From Xanthomarina arctica (GTDB taxonomy: Bacteria > Bacteroidota > Bacteroidia > Flavobacteriales > Flavobacteriaceae), in assembly GCF_014638915.1 (NCBI RefSeq), contig NZ_BMFQ01000001.1, positions 558,001-622,000 of the forward strand: a stretch of 64,000 nucleotides of DNA, read 5' to 3'. This document shows positions 42,104 to 53,000 of the stretch, one piece after another. Both the position numbers and the translations under genes were made by a program. Positions within the stretch are counted from its first letter, which is position 1. Each line of letters begins with the position of its first letter. Under the pieces are notes generated by a model. The model had not been told where the DNA came from and searched no databases. It worked only from the letters and a program-made list of their open reading frames with translations.

Positions 42104-43266
42104 TGAAAGATGTTCTTATCATAACTAGTTATTTCCCTCCCGAAACTGGAGCGGCTTCAAACCGCATGTTTCATCTGGCTGAAGGATTACAAAAAGAGAA
42201 TTATAAAGTTTCTGTAATAACACCTCTACCTAATTATCCAACTGGAAAAATCTTTCCTGAATATAAAGGGAAATTCAAGCATATTTCTGTTGAAAATAAC
42301 ATAACCATCATTAGATTATGGCTTTATGCGAGCAACTCTAAAAACAAATTCTTGCGTTTATTTGCTATGTTTTCTTACAGTTTTAGCCTTATTTGGTTTT
42401 TTCTTTGGAATAAAATTCCACAGACAGTTATTGTACAATCTCCTCCTTTATTGGTAGCATTTACAAATATGTTTTTTTTAAGATCTAAAAATAGAAAACT
42501 CATACTAAATGTTAGCGATTTATGGCCAATTGCCGGATTGGAATTAGGAGCATTCAAAAAAAACTTCAGCTATAGAATGCTGGAGAAGATTGAGCGTTTA
42601 AATTACAAAAAGGCAGATCTCGTTTTAGGACAGAGTGAAGAAATTCTAACTCATGTAAAAACACTCTTTCCTAACAAAAACACATTTCTATATAGAAACT
42701 ATCCTGATTTTGAAGTTTCAAAAATAGAATTTCAAAATCCTTCGGAACAAAAAATTAAACTGGTTTATGCTGGTTTGCTTGGTATGGCTCAAGGTATATA
42801 TAAACTTTGTGAACAGTTAGATTATACTAACTTAGAATTTCATATTTATGGAGCGGGAGCAGAACAAGCTAAAATAGAAATATTTATTGCAAATCATCCC
42901 GAATTACCAATTACCTATCATGGGGAAGTTACAAGAAAAGAACTTCATCAAGAGTTGTTAAAATACGATTTAACGATTATTCCTCTACTAAATAGAATTT
43001 ATGGATCTGTACCATCAAAAATATTTGAATATGCCAGATTAGGCTTGCCAATGCTTTATTTTGGTGGTGGAGAAGGTGAAGATATTATTAAAAGACATGA
43101 TTTAGGATGGATTGCAGAAGCTGGAAATTATGAAGCATTAAATAACGAGATTTCAATTATTAAAAAATCAGATTTAAGTCTGGAATTAAAAGAAAAAATA
43201 AGAAAGACGGCTTTAGATAAATTTGATTTTAACCATCAATTAAGTCGTTTAAAAAAAATTATTTAA
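42103..43266 (+). CDS. Glycosyltransferase family 4 protein (WbuB-like)
   Basis: A 387-residue GT-B enzyme. The N-terminus (DVLIITSYFPPETGAASNRMF) is that of WbuB-type GT4 enzymes, and the C-terminal donor site is around PSKIFEYARLGLPMLYFGGGEG. A hydrophobic patch (about 85-105) suggests membrane association. It is coupled to the PaaK-like gene and convergent with the phosphoglycosyltransferase gene, with stop codons overlapping by 4 bases. Its acceptor and donor cannot be deduced. Confidence 0.87.
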   Translation: MKDVLIITSYFPPETGAASNRMFHLAEGLQKENYKVSVITPLPNYPTGKIFPEYKGKFKHISVENNITIIRLWLYASNSKNKFLRLFAMFSYSFSLIWFFLWNKIPQTVIVQSPPLLVAFTNMFFLRSKNRKLILNVSDLWPIAGLELGAFKKNFSYRMLEKIERLNYKKADLVLGQSEEILTHVKTLFPNKNTFLYRNYPDFEVSKIEFQNPSEQKIKLVYAGLLGMAQGIYKLCEQLDYTNLEFHIYGAGAEQAKIEIFIANHPELPITYHGEVTRKELHQELLKYDLTIIPLLNRIYGSVPSKIFEYARLGLPMLYFGGGEGEDIIKRHDLGWIAEAGNYEALNNEISIIKKSDLSLELKEKIRKTALDKFDFNHQLSRLKKII

Positions 43267-44621
43267 TATGCCTTATCATCCCCTTTTAAGGTATCTATAA
43301 AAGTCTTTAAAATAATTTTAAGGTCTAATAAGAGGGACCAACTTTCAATGTAGAAGATATCGTATTTAACACGTCCTATAATATCTTTATCTGTTTCCAC
43401 TTCCCCTCTAAAACCACTTATTTGAGCTAAACCAGTAATACCCGGTTTAACAAAATGTCTCACCATAAATTTGTCAATTTTTTTAGCGTACATATTTGTA
43501 TGACTTACCATATGTGGTCTTGGCCCAACCACTGACATATCTCCAAAAAGCACGTTAAAGAATTGAGGTAATTCGTCTATACTTGTCTTTCTTATAAACT
43601 TCCCTACCTTAGTTACACGCTGATCTCCTCTGGTTGCTTGATATAAATGAGCATCTTTATTAGGCATCATAGACCGAAATTTATAACAATCAAATTCTTT
43701 ATAATTAAAGCCATTTCTAGATTGTTTAAAAAACACAGATCCTTTGGATTCTAGTTTTATAAGGATAGCTATTAATGGTGTTAGCCAGGACAATACAAAA
43801 ATAATTACTAGAGAAGAAAAAATTATGTCGAAGGATCTTTTTACAAACTGGTTGACAGAATCTTCCAACGGAATATCTCTTAAAGAAAGAATTGGAATAT
43901 AATCGTAATACTCATATTTCAATTTTTTGGAATAAATATCCTTATTATCTGGAAGAAATTTGAGTGTTTTTAGGTTGTTATCTGCAAAATCTATAATCTT
44001 ATGCATTTGGGTATTGGAAAGCTCTGAAATAGAGCAATAAATCTCGTCAATAGATTCATTTATCATAAACCTAAAACAAGCATCCAAATTAAAAACTTCT
44101 TTATCTTTAATATTAAATGTTCTTTTATGCATGTACCCATATTCAGGGTTTTTATTGAAGAAGTTTTCTAAAGCTATGGTCTGTTTATTCTTTCCTATTA
44201 TTGCAGTAATTCTATAATTTCCACCAAAAACAGTTCTATATTTTTGCAATAAATAATATAGAGTAAATTTAAATAATCCAATTAATAAAAAAACGGATAA
44301 AGAATAGTTAAAAATGGTTCGAGGCTCGATATTTAGTTCGAAATTAAACCCTGAAAAGGCAAACATTAAAAGAGTAAATAAAAACCATTGTTTTAAAATT
44401 AACGAAGCAATAGTAATTTCTCTAGAATATCTATAAACTTCATAGAATTTAGAGTAAATGGACAACACAATCCAAGAGGTGGATATTATTATTGTAAACT
44501 CAAGAGCGTTCACCATTTTAAAGAAGTATAGCAAAGCCAACCCATTTATAATACTTAAATCAATGAAGTAAGAAATGTGTCTTAAATAGCCAGAATATCT
44601 ACCTTGTTTAAATGCAGTCAC
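43263..44621 (-). CDS. Polyprenyl glycosylphosphotransferase initiating the surface glycan
   Basis: A 452-residue WcaJ/WbaP-type enzyme that transfers a sugar phosphate from an NDP-sugar to undecaprenyl phosphate, the first step of the locus. Four N-terminal membrane segments precede a CoA-binding-like domain. Another membrane segment (about 270-292) leads into the bacterial sugar transferase domain. There the motifs CYKFRSM, SIDELPQFFNVLFGDMSVVG and KPGITGLAQISGF are intact. It is the last gene of the long minus-strand run and overlaps the decarboxylase gene by one base. Confidence 0.92.
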   Translation of the reverse strand: MTAFKQGRYSGYLRHISYFIDLSIINGLALLYFFKMVNALEFTIIISTSWIVLSIYSKFYEVYRYSREITIASLILKQWFLFTLLMFAFSGFNFELNIEPRTIFNYSLSVFLLIGLFKFTLYYLLQKYRTVFGGNYRITAIIGKNKQTIALENFFNKNPEYGYMHKRTFNIKDKEVFNLDACFRFMINESIDEIYCSISELSNTQMHKIIDFADNNLKTLKFLPDNKDIYSKKLKYEYYDYIPILSLRDIPLEDSVNQFVKRSFDIIFSSLVIIFVLSWLTPLIAILIKLESKGSVFFKQSRNGFNYKEFDCYKFRSMMPNKDAHLYQATRGDQRVTKVGKFIRKTSIDELPQFFNVLFGDMSVVGPRPHMVSHTNMYAKKIDKFMVRHFVKPGITGLAQISGFRGEVETDKDIIGRVKYDIFYIESWSLLLDLKIILKTFIDTLKGDDKAY

Positions 44622-45610
44622 TATTTTTTAATGTGTTTTGTAAAATCTTTATGCTCGCTTTTATGTAATTCTTCGGCTGAAAGACTTTTAAAATAATTAA
44701 ATGTTTTTAGCATGCCTTCTTCTCTTCCTACTTTTGGTTCCCAATTTAAAAGTTTTTTTGCCAATGAAATATCTGGTTGCCTTTGCATTGGGTCGTCTTG
44801 TGGTAATTCTTTATAGATTACTTTTTGATTTGTACCAGTAAGTTTAATGATTTCTTCTGCAAAATCCTTAATGGTAATTTCATGAGGGTTTCCTATATTA
44901 ACAGGATATGAATAATCACTAAACAAAAGTTTATAAATACCATCTACCTCATCGCTAACATAGCAAAATGATCTAGTTTGCATTCCATCTCCAAAGATTG
45001 TTAAGTCCTCACCTCTTAGGGCCTGTCCCATAAAAGCGGGGATAACACGACCATCGTTTAACCTCATTCTTGGACCATAGGTATTAAAAATACGAACAAT
45101 TCTTGTTTCTAAACCATGAAACCTGTGATATGCCATGGTTATAGATTCTTGGAAACGTTTCGCTTCATCATAAACACCTCTTGGTCCTATGGTATTTACA
45201 TTCCCGTAATAATCTTCAGTTTGCGGATGAACCAAGGGGTCTCCATAAACTTCAGAAGTTGAAGCTATTAAAATTCGAGCATTTTTAGCCTTTGCTAAAC
45301 CTAACAAATTATGTGTTCCTAAAGACCCAACCTTAAGGGTTTGAATTGGTATTTTTAAATAATCGATTGGACTTGCGGGAGATGCAAAATGTAAAATGTA
45401 ATCTAAATTCCCTTCAATTTTAATAAACTCGGTAACATCGTGTTCTATAAATTGAAAATTAGGGAGGTCTAATAAATGAGCAATGTTTTTTTTGTCGCCA
45501 GTTATAAAATTATCCATTCCAATAACATGGAATCCTTCATTTATAAATTTATCACATAAGTGCGAGCCTAAAAAACCTGCAGCACCAGTAATTAATACTT
45601 TTTCTATCAT
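44621..45610 (-). CDS. UDP-glucuronate decarboxylase (UDP-xylose synthase)
   Basis: A 329-residue extended SDR enzyme that converts UDP-glucuronate to UDP-xylose. The NAD site is [12 protein letters not shown] and the catalytic YxxxK is YDEAK. The segment [20 protein letters not shown] and the ending motif [10 protein letters not shown] are typical of UXS. It stands next to UDP-glucose dehydrogenase, so the pair would supply UDP-glucuronate and UDP-xylose to the glycan. I see no ArnA-type fusion. Confidence 0.9.
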   Translation of the reverse strand: MIEKVLITGAAGFLGSHLCDKFINEGFHVIGMDNFITGDKKNIAHLLDLPNFQFIEHDVTEFIKIEGNLDYILHFASPASPIDYLKIPIQTLKVGSLGTHNLLGLAKAKNARILIASTSEVYGDPLVHPQTEDYYGNVNTIGPRGVYDEAKRFQESITMAYHRFHGLETRIVRIFNTYGPRMRLNDGRVIPAFMGQALRGEDLTIFGDGMQTRSFCYVSDEVDGIYKLLFSDYSYPVNIGNPHEITIKDFAEEIIKLTGTNQKVIYKELPQDDPMQRQPDISLAKKLLNWEPKVGREEGMLKTFNYFKSLSAEELHKSEHKDFTKHIKK

Positions 45611-45620
45611 TAATTATTGT

Positions 45621-47018
45621 TTACTTTCCAGTTCCAATTTTATAATATACAAATCCTATATTTTCTAATTCTGTTTTATTTAAAACACCTCTTCCATCGA
45701 AGATAAAAGCTGGTTTTTGCATACTCTCATAAATTTTATTCCAATCGTAAGTTTTAAACTCATCCCACTCTGTTAAAACAGCAATGGCATGTGCGTTCTT
45801 ACACACTTCATAAGGATTTTTAATTACTTTAAGAAGCTTTCTATTATCCTCGTTGGATCTTGTGGCTAAATATTCTAAATCTGCATAAATGCGCTCCTCT
45901 ACAACTTTTGGGTCGAAAACAGCTATTTCAGCTTGTTCATTTAGTAAATTATCTGCGACTTTAATTGCAGCAGACTCTCTAGTATCATTCGTGTCCTTTT
46001 TAAACGCCCAACCTAAAAAAGCTATTTTTTTACCAGATACGGTATTGTATAGCGTGCTAACAATATTATCTGAAAATCGCTGTTTTTGATGGTCATTCAT
46101 TAAGATTACTTGCTCCCAATAATCAGCAACTTCATTTAACCCATAACTTTTTGCAATATATACTAAATTAAGTATATCCTTTTGAAAACATGAACCTCCG
46201 AATCCGACAGACGCTTTTAAGAATTTTGATCCTATTCGGCTATCCATACCTATAGCTTTCGAAACTTCGTTAATATCTGCTCCCGTTTTCTCACAAATCT
46301 CAGACATGGCATTGATTGAAGACACACGTTGTGCTAAAAATGCATTGGCTGTAAGTTTAGATAACTCAGACGACCATACGTTGGTTTTTAAAATTCGTTC
46401 TTTAGGCACCCAATTGGCATAAATATCTGCCAATGCTTGGATAGCTTCTTCTCCTTCTGGAGTTGTATCCCCTCCAATAAGAACTCTATCAGGACTTAAA
46501 AGGTCTTCAACAGCAGTTCCTTCAGCTAAAAACTCTGGATTTGATAAAATTTGAAATGCTACATCATTACCCGTATTATCCAAAATGCTTTTTATTGCAG
46601 AAGCAGTTCTAACAGGGAGAGTTGATTTTTCAACAATAATTTTACTTTGCTTAGAAACTCTTGCTATTTGACGAGCGCATAATTCGATGTATTTTAAATC
46701 GGCCGCCATACCTTTCCCTTTACCATAAGTTTTAGTTGGTGTATTTACCGAGATAAATATCATTTCAGCTTCATCAATAGCCTTATCAACTTCCGTAGAA
46801 AAAAACAGGTTTCTGCCTCTAGCCTCTTTTACAATTTCATCTAAACCTGGCTCGAAAACGGGAAGATTATCTAAATTCTCATCGTTCCAAGCGGCAATTC
46901 TATTTTCATTAATATCTACAACGGTAACTTGTATATGTGGACATTGTTTAGCAATTACAGCCATGGTAGGACCTCCAACATAACCAGCGCCAATACAACA
47001 GATTTTTTTTATGTTCAT
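45621..47018 (-). CDS. UDP-glucose 6-dehydrogenase
   Basis: A 465-residue enzyme that oxidises UDP-glucose twice to UDP-glucuronate using NAD+. The NAD site is [12 protein letters not shown], and the catalytic Cys is in [16 protein letters not shown]. The C-terminal domain carries [11 protein letters not shown]. The length and the fit of the N-terminus are closer to the eukaryote-like UGDH than to the short bacterial Ugd. It feeds the UDP-xylose synthase directly downstream. Confidence 0.93.
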   Translation of the reverse strand: MNIKKICCIGAGYVGGPTMAVIAKQCPHIQVTVVDINENRIAAWNDENLDNLPVFEPGLDEIVKEARGRNLFFSTEVDKAIDEAEMIFISVNTPTKTYGKGKGMAADLKYIELCARQIARVSKQSKIIVEKSTLPVRTASAIKSILDNTGNDVAFQILSNPEFLAEGTAVEDLLSPDRVLIGGDTTPEGEEAIQALADIYANWVPKERILKTNVWSSELSKLTANAFLAQRVSSINAMSEICEKTGADINEVSKAIGMDSRIGSKFLKASVGFGGSCFQKDILNLVYIAKSYGLNEVADYWEQVILMNDHQKQRFSDNIVSTLYNTVSGKKIAFLGWAFKKDTNDTRESAAIKVADNLLNEQAEIAVFDPKVVEERIYADLEYLATRSNEDNRKLLKVIKNPYEVCKNAHAIAVLTEWDEFKTYDWNKIYESMQKPAFIFDGRGVLNKTELENIGFVYYKIGTGK

Positions 47019-47077
47019 TTAAAATGCTTTTATAAACAAAAATAAGGAAGTATTTTAAAAAAAGACTAGTTAATAAA

Positions 47078-48232
47078 CTAAAATGCATGATCGTTAAGGT
47101 CCTTTTTCTTATGAAGAGCAAACAGTACTAAAAACATTAGTAATGTTGATAAAGGAATGTAAAAAAGATTTCCGCTCAATATTGAAAGTGCTATGATGGT
47201 TATAAAAAATGCTTTTGAAATATAATTATTAACCAAATGCGTGTATAGAAAATAAATAAATACCGAATACCCCAATAAGCCAATGATTCCAAAAAACAAC
47301 ATAATGTCTAGCATCTGTAACTCTAACCTTACAATTTCTAGCCCTATTGTGCCAAATAGAAAGCTATAGTTGATTGAGGATAATTCGTTGAAAAGCTCTA
47401 AAGTATTATCAGTTCTGTATGAAAAAATTGCAGTGAATAAACCGTCGGATTTAATCACTTTTTGAAATAAAGGGGTAAGAAATAGTCCTACAAGCAAACC
47501 AATAAAAGCAATAAAAGCTGCGATTAATATTTTAAATTTAAGCGATTTTTTAAGATTAGAATCAAATACAATCAGCAAACTTACTAGTAGGAATTCTGCA
47601 AAAAACACGCCTTTAACTCCTGACAAACTAGCTATTACTAGGGTAAGCAAAATCATTTTTTTGTTTTTAAATGCCCAAAACAAAGTGGTGGCACATAAAT
47701 ACAAATAAGGGGTAAAACCTTGACTTAAAATAATGCCATTATATCCAAATCGGTGGTATTGATAGGTTTGAAAAATCAATATTTCAAAAATTAAACCAAG
47801 AAATACATAGATTGCATTTAAAACAATAAAGCCTATAAAAAGTTTATAAAGCTTCGTTGCAAAATTTTGGGCTGTATTTAAGTTTGCAAAATGTATTAAT
47901 GGAAATACAAGTAAAGGAAATATATATCTCAGATATTCATCAACATAACGATGAGAGAAGTTGTTTTTTAAAAGAAAAAGAAAAGATAATAAAATAATAA
48001 AACCCATTAAAAGTTTTAAATTATCAAGCACATATTTATAATGTGTTAATATAAAAACTACTGCATATAGAATAAATATGGCTTTTATAATTCTGTTGAG
48101 TTTCAATAATTCGATATTATAGAATATTCCTATTTTATCTAAAAAATCAAATCCTAAACTTAATATTAGAAAGCCTAAAATTACACCTTGATAATTGGTT
48201 AGAAGAGCTTTAAATTTATGCATTTCAAACAT
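47078..48232 (-). CDS. Membrane protein, likely polysaccharide polymerase
   Basis: A 384-residue protein with about ten hydrophobic segments and one larger loop (about 255-285), the layout of Wzy-like polymerases. I see no clear O-antigen ligase signature. The gene starts 4 bases before the DUF1972 glycosyltransferase stop and lies with other glycan genes. A second start at codon 4 is possible. It is one of three polymerase/ligase-like proteins in the locus. Confidence 0.6.
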   Translation of the reverse strand: MFEMHKFKALLTNYQGVILGFLILSLGFDFLDKIGIFYNIELLKLNRIIKAIFILYAVVFILTHYKYVLDNLKLLMGFIILLSFLFLLKNNFSHRYVDEYLRYIFPLLVFPLIHFANLNTAQNFATKLYKLFIGFIVLNAIYVFLGLIFEILIFQTYQYHRFGYNGIILSQGFTPYLYLCATTLFWAFKNKKMILLTLVIASLSGVKGVFFAEFLLVSLLIVFDSNLKKSLKFKILIAAFIAFIGLLVGLFLTPLFQKVIKSDGLFTAIFSYRTDNTLELFNELSSINYSFLFGTIGLEIVRLELQMLDIMLFFGIIGLLGYSVFIYFLYTHLVNNYISKAFFITIIALSILSGNLFYIPLSTLLMFLVLFALHKKKDLNDHAF

Positions 48233-48236
48233 ACAA

Positions 48237-49325
48237 TTATTTAATTTTCTTTAAAATATACTTTTCATAGGCTGCATTAATAATGTCCCAATGATAAAGG
48301 TCTTCTACTTTTTTTATGTTGTTTGTTGCAAAGTTTCCCTTTTGAGAAAATAAGCTTTCATTATTCATCATGCTCCGAATATCATCAGAATTATCAAAAT
48401 AATAGGCGTTTTCTTCTAATATACTTTTATTAAAAATATTATTGTTTGCTATTATTAATGTATTAGAAGCCATGGCTTCTAATAAGGAAGGATTTGTACC
48501 GCCAACAGAATGCCCATGGAAATAATACTTAGAAAAAAATCTTAAATTATTAAGCTCTTCTTGATTGTAATTTGCACCTACAAACTGTATTCTTGTATCA
48601 TTACTATATTTTTTTTGGAGCTTCTCTCCAAAGTCATTTAAGCCTCCGAAAATAATTAAACTATGTGGTGTTTCGGATTTATGATATCCTTCCACAATGG
48701 TAGCTATATTGTTTTCTGGCTCTAGTCTAGCTATTAGGATACAGTATTTATTCGCCCCTACATTGTATTTTGTTAAAACATCATCATCCGGGTTTTTAAA
48801 AACAGATGCGCCATATGCAATAAATTCTGACTCTCTATGGTACTTTTTAGAAATATAGTCTTGAATCCCGATAGAATCTGATATTAAGAAATCGCTTGAC
48901 CTAACAGCAAGTTTCTCCGCATATTTTAAGAATTTTTGAACTTGAGCAGAATATTTTGAACGCTTCCATTCCATACCATCCATATTCGTAATAATCACTG
49001 GCTTTTTAGGAAGTAATTTATACCATATAGAATTTGAGGTGTAACCTAACTGTAAAATAACATCAAAATTTCTTTTTCGTGCATCTAAAATACAGTTCAA
49101 ATCATATATAAACTGACCAACAGTGCCTACTTTAGATTCTGGATCATAGCAATGAATTAAATGAACACCTTTAAAGTTTTTTTTCTGAAAAGGATGGTCG
49201 TGAGAGTTATATACATAAACATCGTGGTTTTTGCTTGCTAGATACACTGAAAAATATTCAGCAAACTGCTCAAAACCACCATGATTATTGGGGATACCTC
49301 TAGTTCCTAATATGGCTATTTTCAT
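48237..49325 (-). CDS. Glycosyltransferase with DUF1972 domain
   Basis: A 362-residue GT4-type enzyme. The N-terminal domain DUF1972 is plain (AILGTRGIPNNHGGFEQFAE). The C-terminal donor site includes IARLEPENNIATIVEGY and HGHSVGGTNPSLLEAMASN. Relatives include rhamnosyl and other capsule glycosyltransferases. Its 5' end overlaps the 3' end of the O-antigen-ligase-like gene by 26 bases. Sugar specificity is not evident. Confidence 0.9.
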   Translation of the reverse strand: MKIAILGTRGIPNNHGGFEQFAEYFSVYLASKNHDVYVYNSHDHPFQKKNFKGVHLIHCYDPESKVGTVGQFIYDLNCILDARKRNFDVILQLGYTSNSIWYKLLPKKPVIITNMDGMEWKRSKYSAQVQKFLKYAEKLAVRSSDFLISDSIGIQDYISKKYHRESEFIAYGASVFKNPDDDVLTKYNVGANKYCILIARLEPENNIATIVEGYHKSETPHSLIIFGGLNDFGEKLQKKYSNDTRIQFVGANYNQEELNNLRFFSKYYFHGHSVGGTNPSLLEAMASNTLIIANNNIFNKSILEENAYYFDNSDDIRSMMNNESLFSQKGNFATNNIKKVEDLYHWDIINAAYEKYILKKIK

Positions 49326-51039
49326 TTACTTTATTTGAATTCATAAGTATTAAGATGACCGTGGCGAAAAAATAAACTCCGTTTACTCTACCAAAAATAG
49401 ATTCTGAGAACATTACTACAAACATAAATAATGAAAACTGAATTATTAATTTATCCTTCCTTTTTATTCCAATAACTAAACTATAAACAGGAATCAAAAT
49501 TAATAGTATCAAGCCTATAATACCAGTTCGCCAAAATGTATCAACATACTGATTATGTGGATTAAAGCTTTTGTGATTTACCAAACCCAAATTAACTAAT
49601 CTATTTTCAAGAATTTTATTTGTTTCTTTTGTAACGCCTTTTCCAAAAACATAATCTAATCCACTCATTGTAGCAATAGATTCTCTCCATAGCAACAAAC
49701 GCAGTGTTAGTCCATTAACTCGTGCATCATTAGAGTTCTCTATAGGATTCTCATTTAAAATAGCAAAATCTTCTTTCTTTAAGATTTCATCAAACCTGCT
49801 TTTTAAAGGTGAAAATAAAATTACAATTATAACCAATGGCAAAATTAAAAGCGCCGTTTTCTTATTCTTTAGCAAGTTGATAAATACAACAATTAATGAC
49901 AGTAAAAACACCATTTTAGATCCACTAAATATTAGAAATACAAGCAAGACAAATTCTAAGAAATATTTACTTTTACCTTTATAATTATGATCTATAAAAC
50001 AGATGGAAAAGAATAGAAGATAAGAAAAATATACTGGATGCAAATATTTTGAAAAATAATCAAAGGATAGAAATTCAAAATTCTGATAAATATAAACTTC
50101 AAAAACTGACGTTAATAAAAAGCCAAACCCCAGTACAAATGCAGAAATAGGAAACAGCGATAAATATTTTCTGTCGGCTATAGATGGTAATACGGCGGCT
50201 AAAACCAAAAATGGCAGAAATCGATCAATTGTAGATATTTCTTTAAAACCTTCATCAGAAAAAATGTTATTTATCATATAAAGCATAAAAAAACCTAAAA
50301 TAATAAGGTTAATTTTTTGTGCTTTTATAGCCAGCCAAGATATGTTTCTTAAATGCAAAACCGCTATTAATATTAAGGCTATATTATAGATAGGAGCTGG
50401 TAAAAAAACACTTAAAATAAGGAATGATAGTGTTAGACTTGTAATAGTGAATGGCCCAATATCTATTGGTTTTAAGGCTTTTATAACTAATACCATTAAA
50501 ACCAATAGAATTAATGTTGGAAAAACAAGTTGGTAAATATTCTTAAAGTCTGAAGTATATATAAAAGTTTTAGGCAACTCAATAAAACTATGTTTTCCAT
50601 TGGCGTTTATCGAATATTTATCATCCGTTTTTTTTAAACTTAAACTACCTACCAAATTAATATCGTTAAGCTTTACAGATTTAATTTCATTTTTTGTTTT
50701 TATTACAATATCATATAAATAGAGATCTTCTGTAGGATTATTAAAATAGAGCCTTATTTTTCTTACTTTAGAAGAAGTATCTAAAACAGCTAAATATGTT
50801 GAATCTATAATTTTTTGAAATAAGTATGGCTTTTTAAAATCTATTGCCTCATCATTACCTTTTACTATATATACTAATGGAATTACTTTTTTATTTACCT
50901 GATTTTTTAAAGTAATTTGAATTAAATTTACATTACTATTTAATAGGGTGGTGTGTTTATGTATATAAACCCCAAGTATAATAAGAGCTATTACAGTTGT
51001 TATTAAGAATATAAATAATGGATGTTTTTTAGTTATCAA
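49300..51039 (-). CDS. O-antigen ligase family membrane protein
   Basis: A 579-residue protein. One N-terminal membrane segment is followed by a soluble domain of about 130 residues (DLYLYDIVIKTKNEIKSV). About ten more membrane segments follow, with the Wzy_C/WaaL-type loop (LRLLLWRESIATMSGLDYVF, then KSFNPHNQYVDTFWRTGIIG), whose NxH-type motif is typical of this family. It could be the ligase that joins glycan to lipid, or a polymerase. The extra periplasmic domain after the first segment is unusual for a plain WaaL. Confidence 0.8.
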   Translation of the reverse strand: MITKKHPLFIFLITTVIALIILGVYIHKHTTLLNSNVNLIQITLKNQVNKKVIPLVYIVKGNDEAIDFKKPYLFQKIIDSTYLAVLDTSSKVRKIRLYFNNPTEDLYLYDIVIKTKNEIKSVKLNDINLVGSLSLKKTDDKYSINANGKHSFIELPKTFIYTSDFKNIYQLVFPTLILLVLMVLVIKALKPIDIGPFTITSLTLSFLILSVFLPAPIYNIALILIAVLHLRNISWLAIKAQKINLIILGFFMLYMINNIFSDEGFKEISTIDRFLPFLVLAAVLPSIADRKYLSLFPISAFVLGFGFLLTSVFEVYIYQNFEFLSFDYFSKYLHPVYFSYLLFFSICFIDHNYKGKSKYFLEFVLLVFLIFSGSKMVFLLSLIVVFINLLKNKKTALLILPLVIIVILFSPLKSRFDEILKKEDFAILNENPIENSNDARVNGLTLRLLLWRESIATMSGLDYVFGKGVTKETNKILENRLVNLGLVNHKSFNPHNQYVDTFWRTGIIGLILLILIPVYSLVIGIKRKDKLIIQFSLFMFVVMFSESIFGRVNGVYFFATVILILMNSNKVNENSHIRN

Positions 51040-51046
51040 ACTTCAA

Positions 51047-52141
51047 TTACTGGTTTTTATGATGAGAATCTATAATTTTTTTAAAATGTTCAGCTATTGT
51101 TGGCCAATTATACTTCGATAGAATTGGGCTATAAATCTCCGCTAAATTAAAATTGCTGTTTAATTGGTTGATTATTTTTGATTTCAATTCATCCAAATTA
51201 TATGGATCAAACAAAAATTCATTAGGTAAATCAAAATCTGTCATTGCCGTTCGATTAGAACATAAAACTTTTTTTTCTAAAACCATGGCTTCTAAGGGCG
51301 GGATCCCAAATCCTTCAGCGAAAGAGGGGAAAACAAAAAGATCACAATTTTTATAATACTTAATTAAATCATTAGTGGCTACGTTTTCTATACAAATTAA
51401 GGAGTCTCCAATAAGTTCTTTATTTGAATTAATATAATTTTCAAACTCAGGATAGCTAATATCTCTTTTCCCAATATAAACAAGTTTGTATCCTTTATTA
51501 AACAATTTCAACTCTGTAAAGGCTTGAAGTAAACTTAAATGATTTTTTCGAGGTTCTATCCTTGAAACATACATAATGTATTTTGACGGTGTTTCTACAT
51601 AACTTTCGTTTTCAAGATAAAAATCGTCATTAACCGCATTGGGAGTTACAAAAATATCTTCCGCATTTATCTTATAAAATTCTAATATTTTTTGTTTAGA
51701 GAACTCAGAAACGGTCAATAAAACATCAGCTTTCCTAGATGAAAGTTTATGTAGGAAGTGGTTAATAATCCTAGTTTTCAATGGAAAAAAGGACTTAAAT
51801 TCTTTCTGTTCAAATAAAATATCATGTACCGTAACAATATATTTTCCTCTTATTATTGGAGGGATAGTATATTGAAAATGTGAATAATCAATATCATATC
51901 TTCTAATAATTGAAGGGAAATCAACTATCAATCGGTGAAATTTATTGCTCCTTTTTAAGGGCACGAACTGAAGATTATCAAACTCTCCAAACTCTTTTTT
52001 TAAATTATCAATATTCGATGCCGCAATAAAAAAATTCCAATCTTTACAAATAGGAATAAGTGCGAGGTATAAGCCTTTTAGATAACTTCTTGTCCCTTGA
52101 TATTTATCATCAAAAACATGACCGTCAACTAGAATATTCAT
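51047..52141 (-). CDS. Glycosyltransferase family 4 protein
   Basis: A 364-residue GT-B enzyme. The N-terminus MNILVDGHVFDDKYQGTRSY and the donor motif YVSRIEPRKNHLSLLQAF are typical. FPSFAEGFGIPPLEAM contains the EGFG...E pair that contacts the sugar nucleotide. It lies between the 2OG oxygenase and the O-antigen ligase-like gene with short gaps. No sugar can be assigned. Confidence 0.9.
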   Translation of the reverse strand: MNILVDGHVFDDKYQGTRSYLKGLYLALIPICKDWNFFIAASNIDNLKKEFGEFDNLQFVPLKRSNKFHRLIVDFPSIIRRYDIDYSHFQYTIPPIIRGKYIVTVHDILFEQKEFKSFFPLKTRIINHFLHKLSSRKADVLLTVSEFSKQKILEFYKINAEDIFVTPNAVNDDFYLENESYVETPSKYIMYVSRIEPRKNHLSLLQAFTELKLFNKGYKLVYIGKRDISYPEFENYINSNKELIGDSLICIENVATNDLIKYYKNCDLFVFPSFAEGFGIPPLEAMVLEKKVLCSNRTAMTDFDLPNEFLFDPYNLDELKSKIINQLNSNFNLAEIYSPILSKYNWPTIAEHFKKIIDSHHKNQ

Positions 52142-52161
52142 AAGTTAAAAATGGTTTTAAA

Positions 52162-52938
52162 TTATTGGTTTTTAGCTGTTCCGCTACCAAATAACTTATT
52201 TTTTATTTTTACTGCAAAATCAAAATTTTGTGCAACGAGTTTTTTTATTTTTGAAGAATCTTCTCCTGGGAACCAATCAGTTGTTCTTGGTGTTTCCATA
52301 TGAGTTTTGTGCAACGTATAAGCATAAGTAGCTACTGATGTTCTAAAATTTCCTTCAGGAAAAGATGTTAAATCATAGCCATGAAGAGTATGACGACCGC
52401 ACTCCTGAATAATTAATCTATTAAAAGGAACTGCTAATTCTTTTTTTACCCCAGACCTTAAATCTTCTATTTTCAAATGACCTTGATATTCTTCTTTCCA
52501 GTCGGTATTAAGATATAACAAAAGATTCATTTGTCTAAACCAATTTTTATTTATAGGATGATAGTTGAAATCTAAATGCATATCTAGAAAACTGTTTTTC
52601 TTTCCTTGATGCAATCCACCACCATGATTTTTGGGGTCGACAAATACTTCTTTGGCAGATATATAGGATAAAAATTTATTAAATCTATCGGATTTTAGGT
52701 CATTATACAATTCATCAAAAAGAGGCCCCAATTCTTTATAATTAGATTTTTCAAATTTATTGTTAGCAAACATATAATCTCTGCTCTTATTATTCAATTC
52801 TGGTATTTGACTTCGTAATTTTTGCAATTTATCCTCATCACAAAAATCATCAATAATTAAATATGAAAAAGGCTGATTAGTTAAATATTTTATTCGAAAT
52901 TCTTCAATATTTTCTTCTAACTTGTCAAAATGTATCAT
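52162..52938 (-). CDS. 2OG-Fe(II) oxygenase in the polysaccharide locus
   Basis: A 258-residue dioxygenase of the prolyl-4-hydroxylase-like group. The iron triad is H121 and D123 (DMHLDF) with H186 (TLHGYD), and R199 (FRTSVAT) would bind 2-oxoglutarate. A start nine codons upstream exists; I use the MIHFDK start at 52938 because it begins the family-like region. Such enzymes hydroxylate proteins, small molecules or, in some glycan loci, sugars. No substrate can be read. It lies between the GT4 gene and a polymerase gene. Confidence 0.8.
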   Translation of the reverse strand: MIHFDKLEENIEEFRIKYLTNQPFSYLIIDDFCDEDKLQKLRSQIPELNNKSRDYMFANNKFEKSNYKELGPLFDELYNDLKSDRFNKFLSYISAKEVFVDPKNHGGGLHQGKKNSFLDMHLDFNYHPINKNWFRQMNLLLYLNTDWKEEYQGHLKIEDLRSGVKKELAVPFNRLIIQECGRHTLHGYDLTSFPEGNFRTSVATYAYTLHKTHMETPRTTDWFPGEDSSKIKKLVAQNFDFAVKIKNKLFGSGTAKNQ

Positions 52939-53000
52939 AATAATTGTTTTTTCAAAATTACACAAAAATATTAATAAAATAATAGTTTAAAACTATGCTT

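Noticed and set aside
47019-47077. Separate regulatory element between ugd and the membrane protein gene
   Set aside because: The 59-base gap is plain AT-rich sequence with no palindrome or -7 motif.
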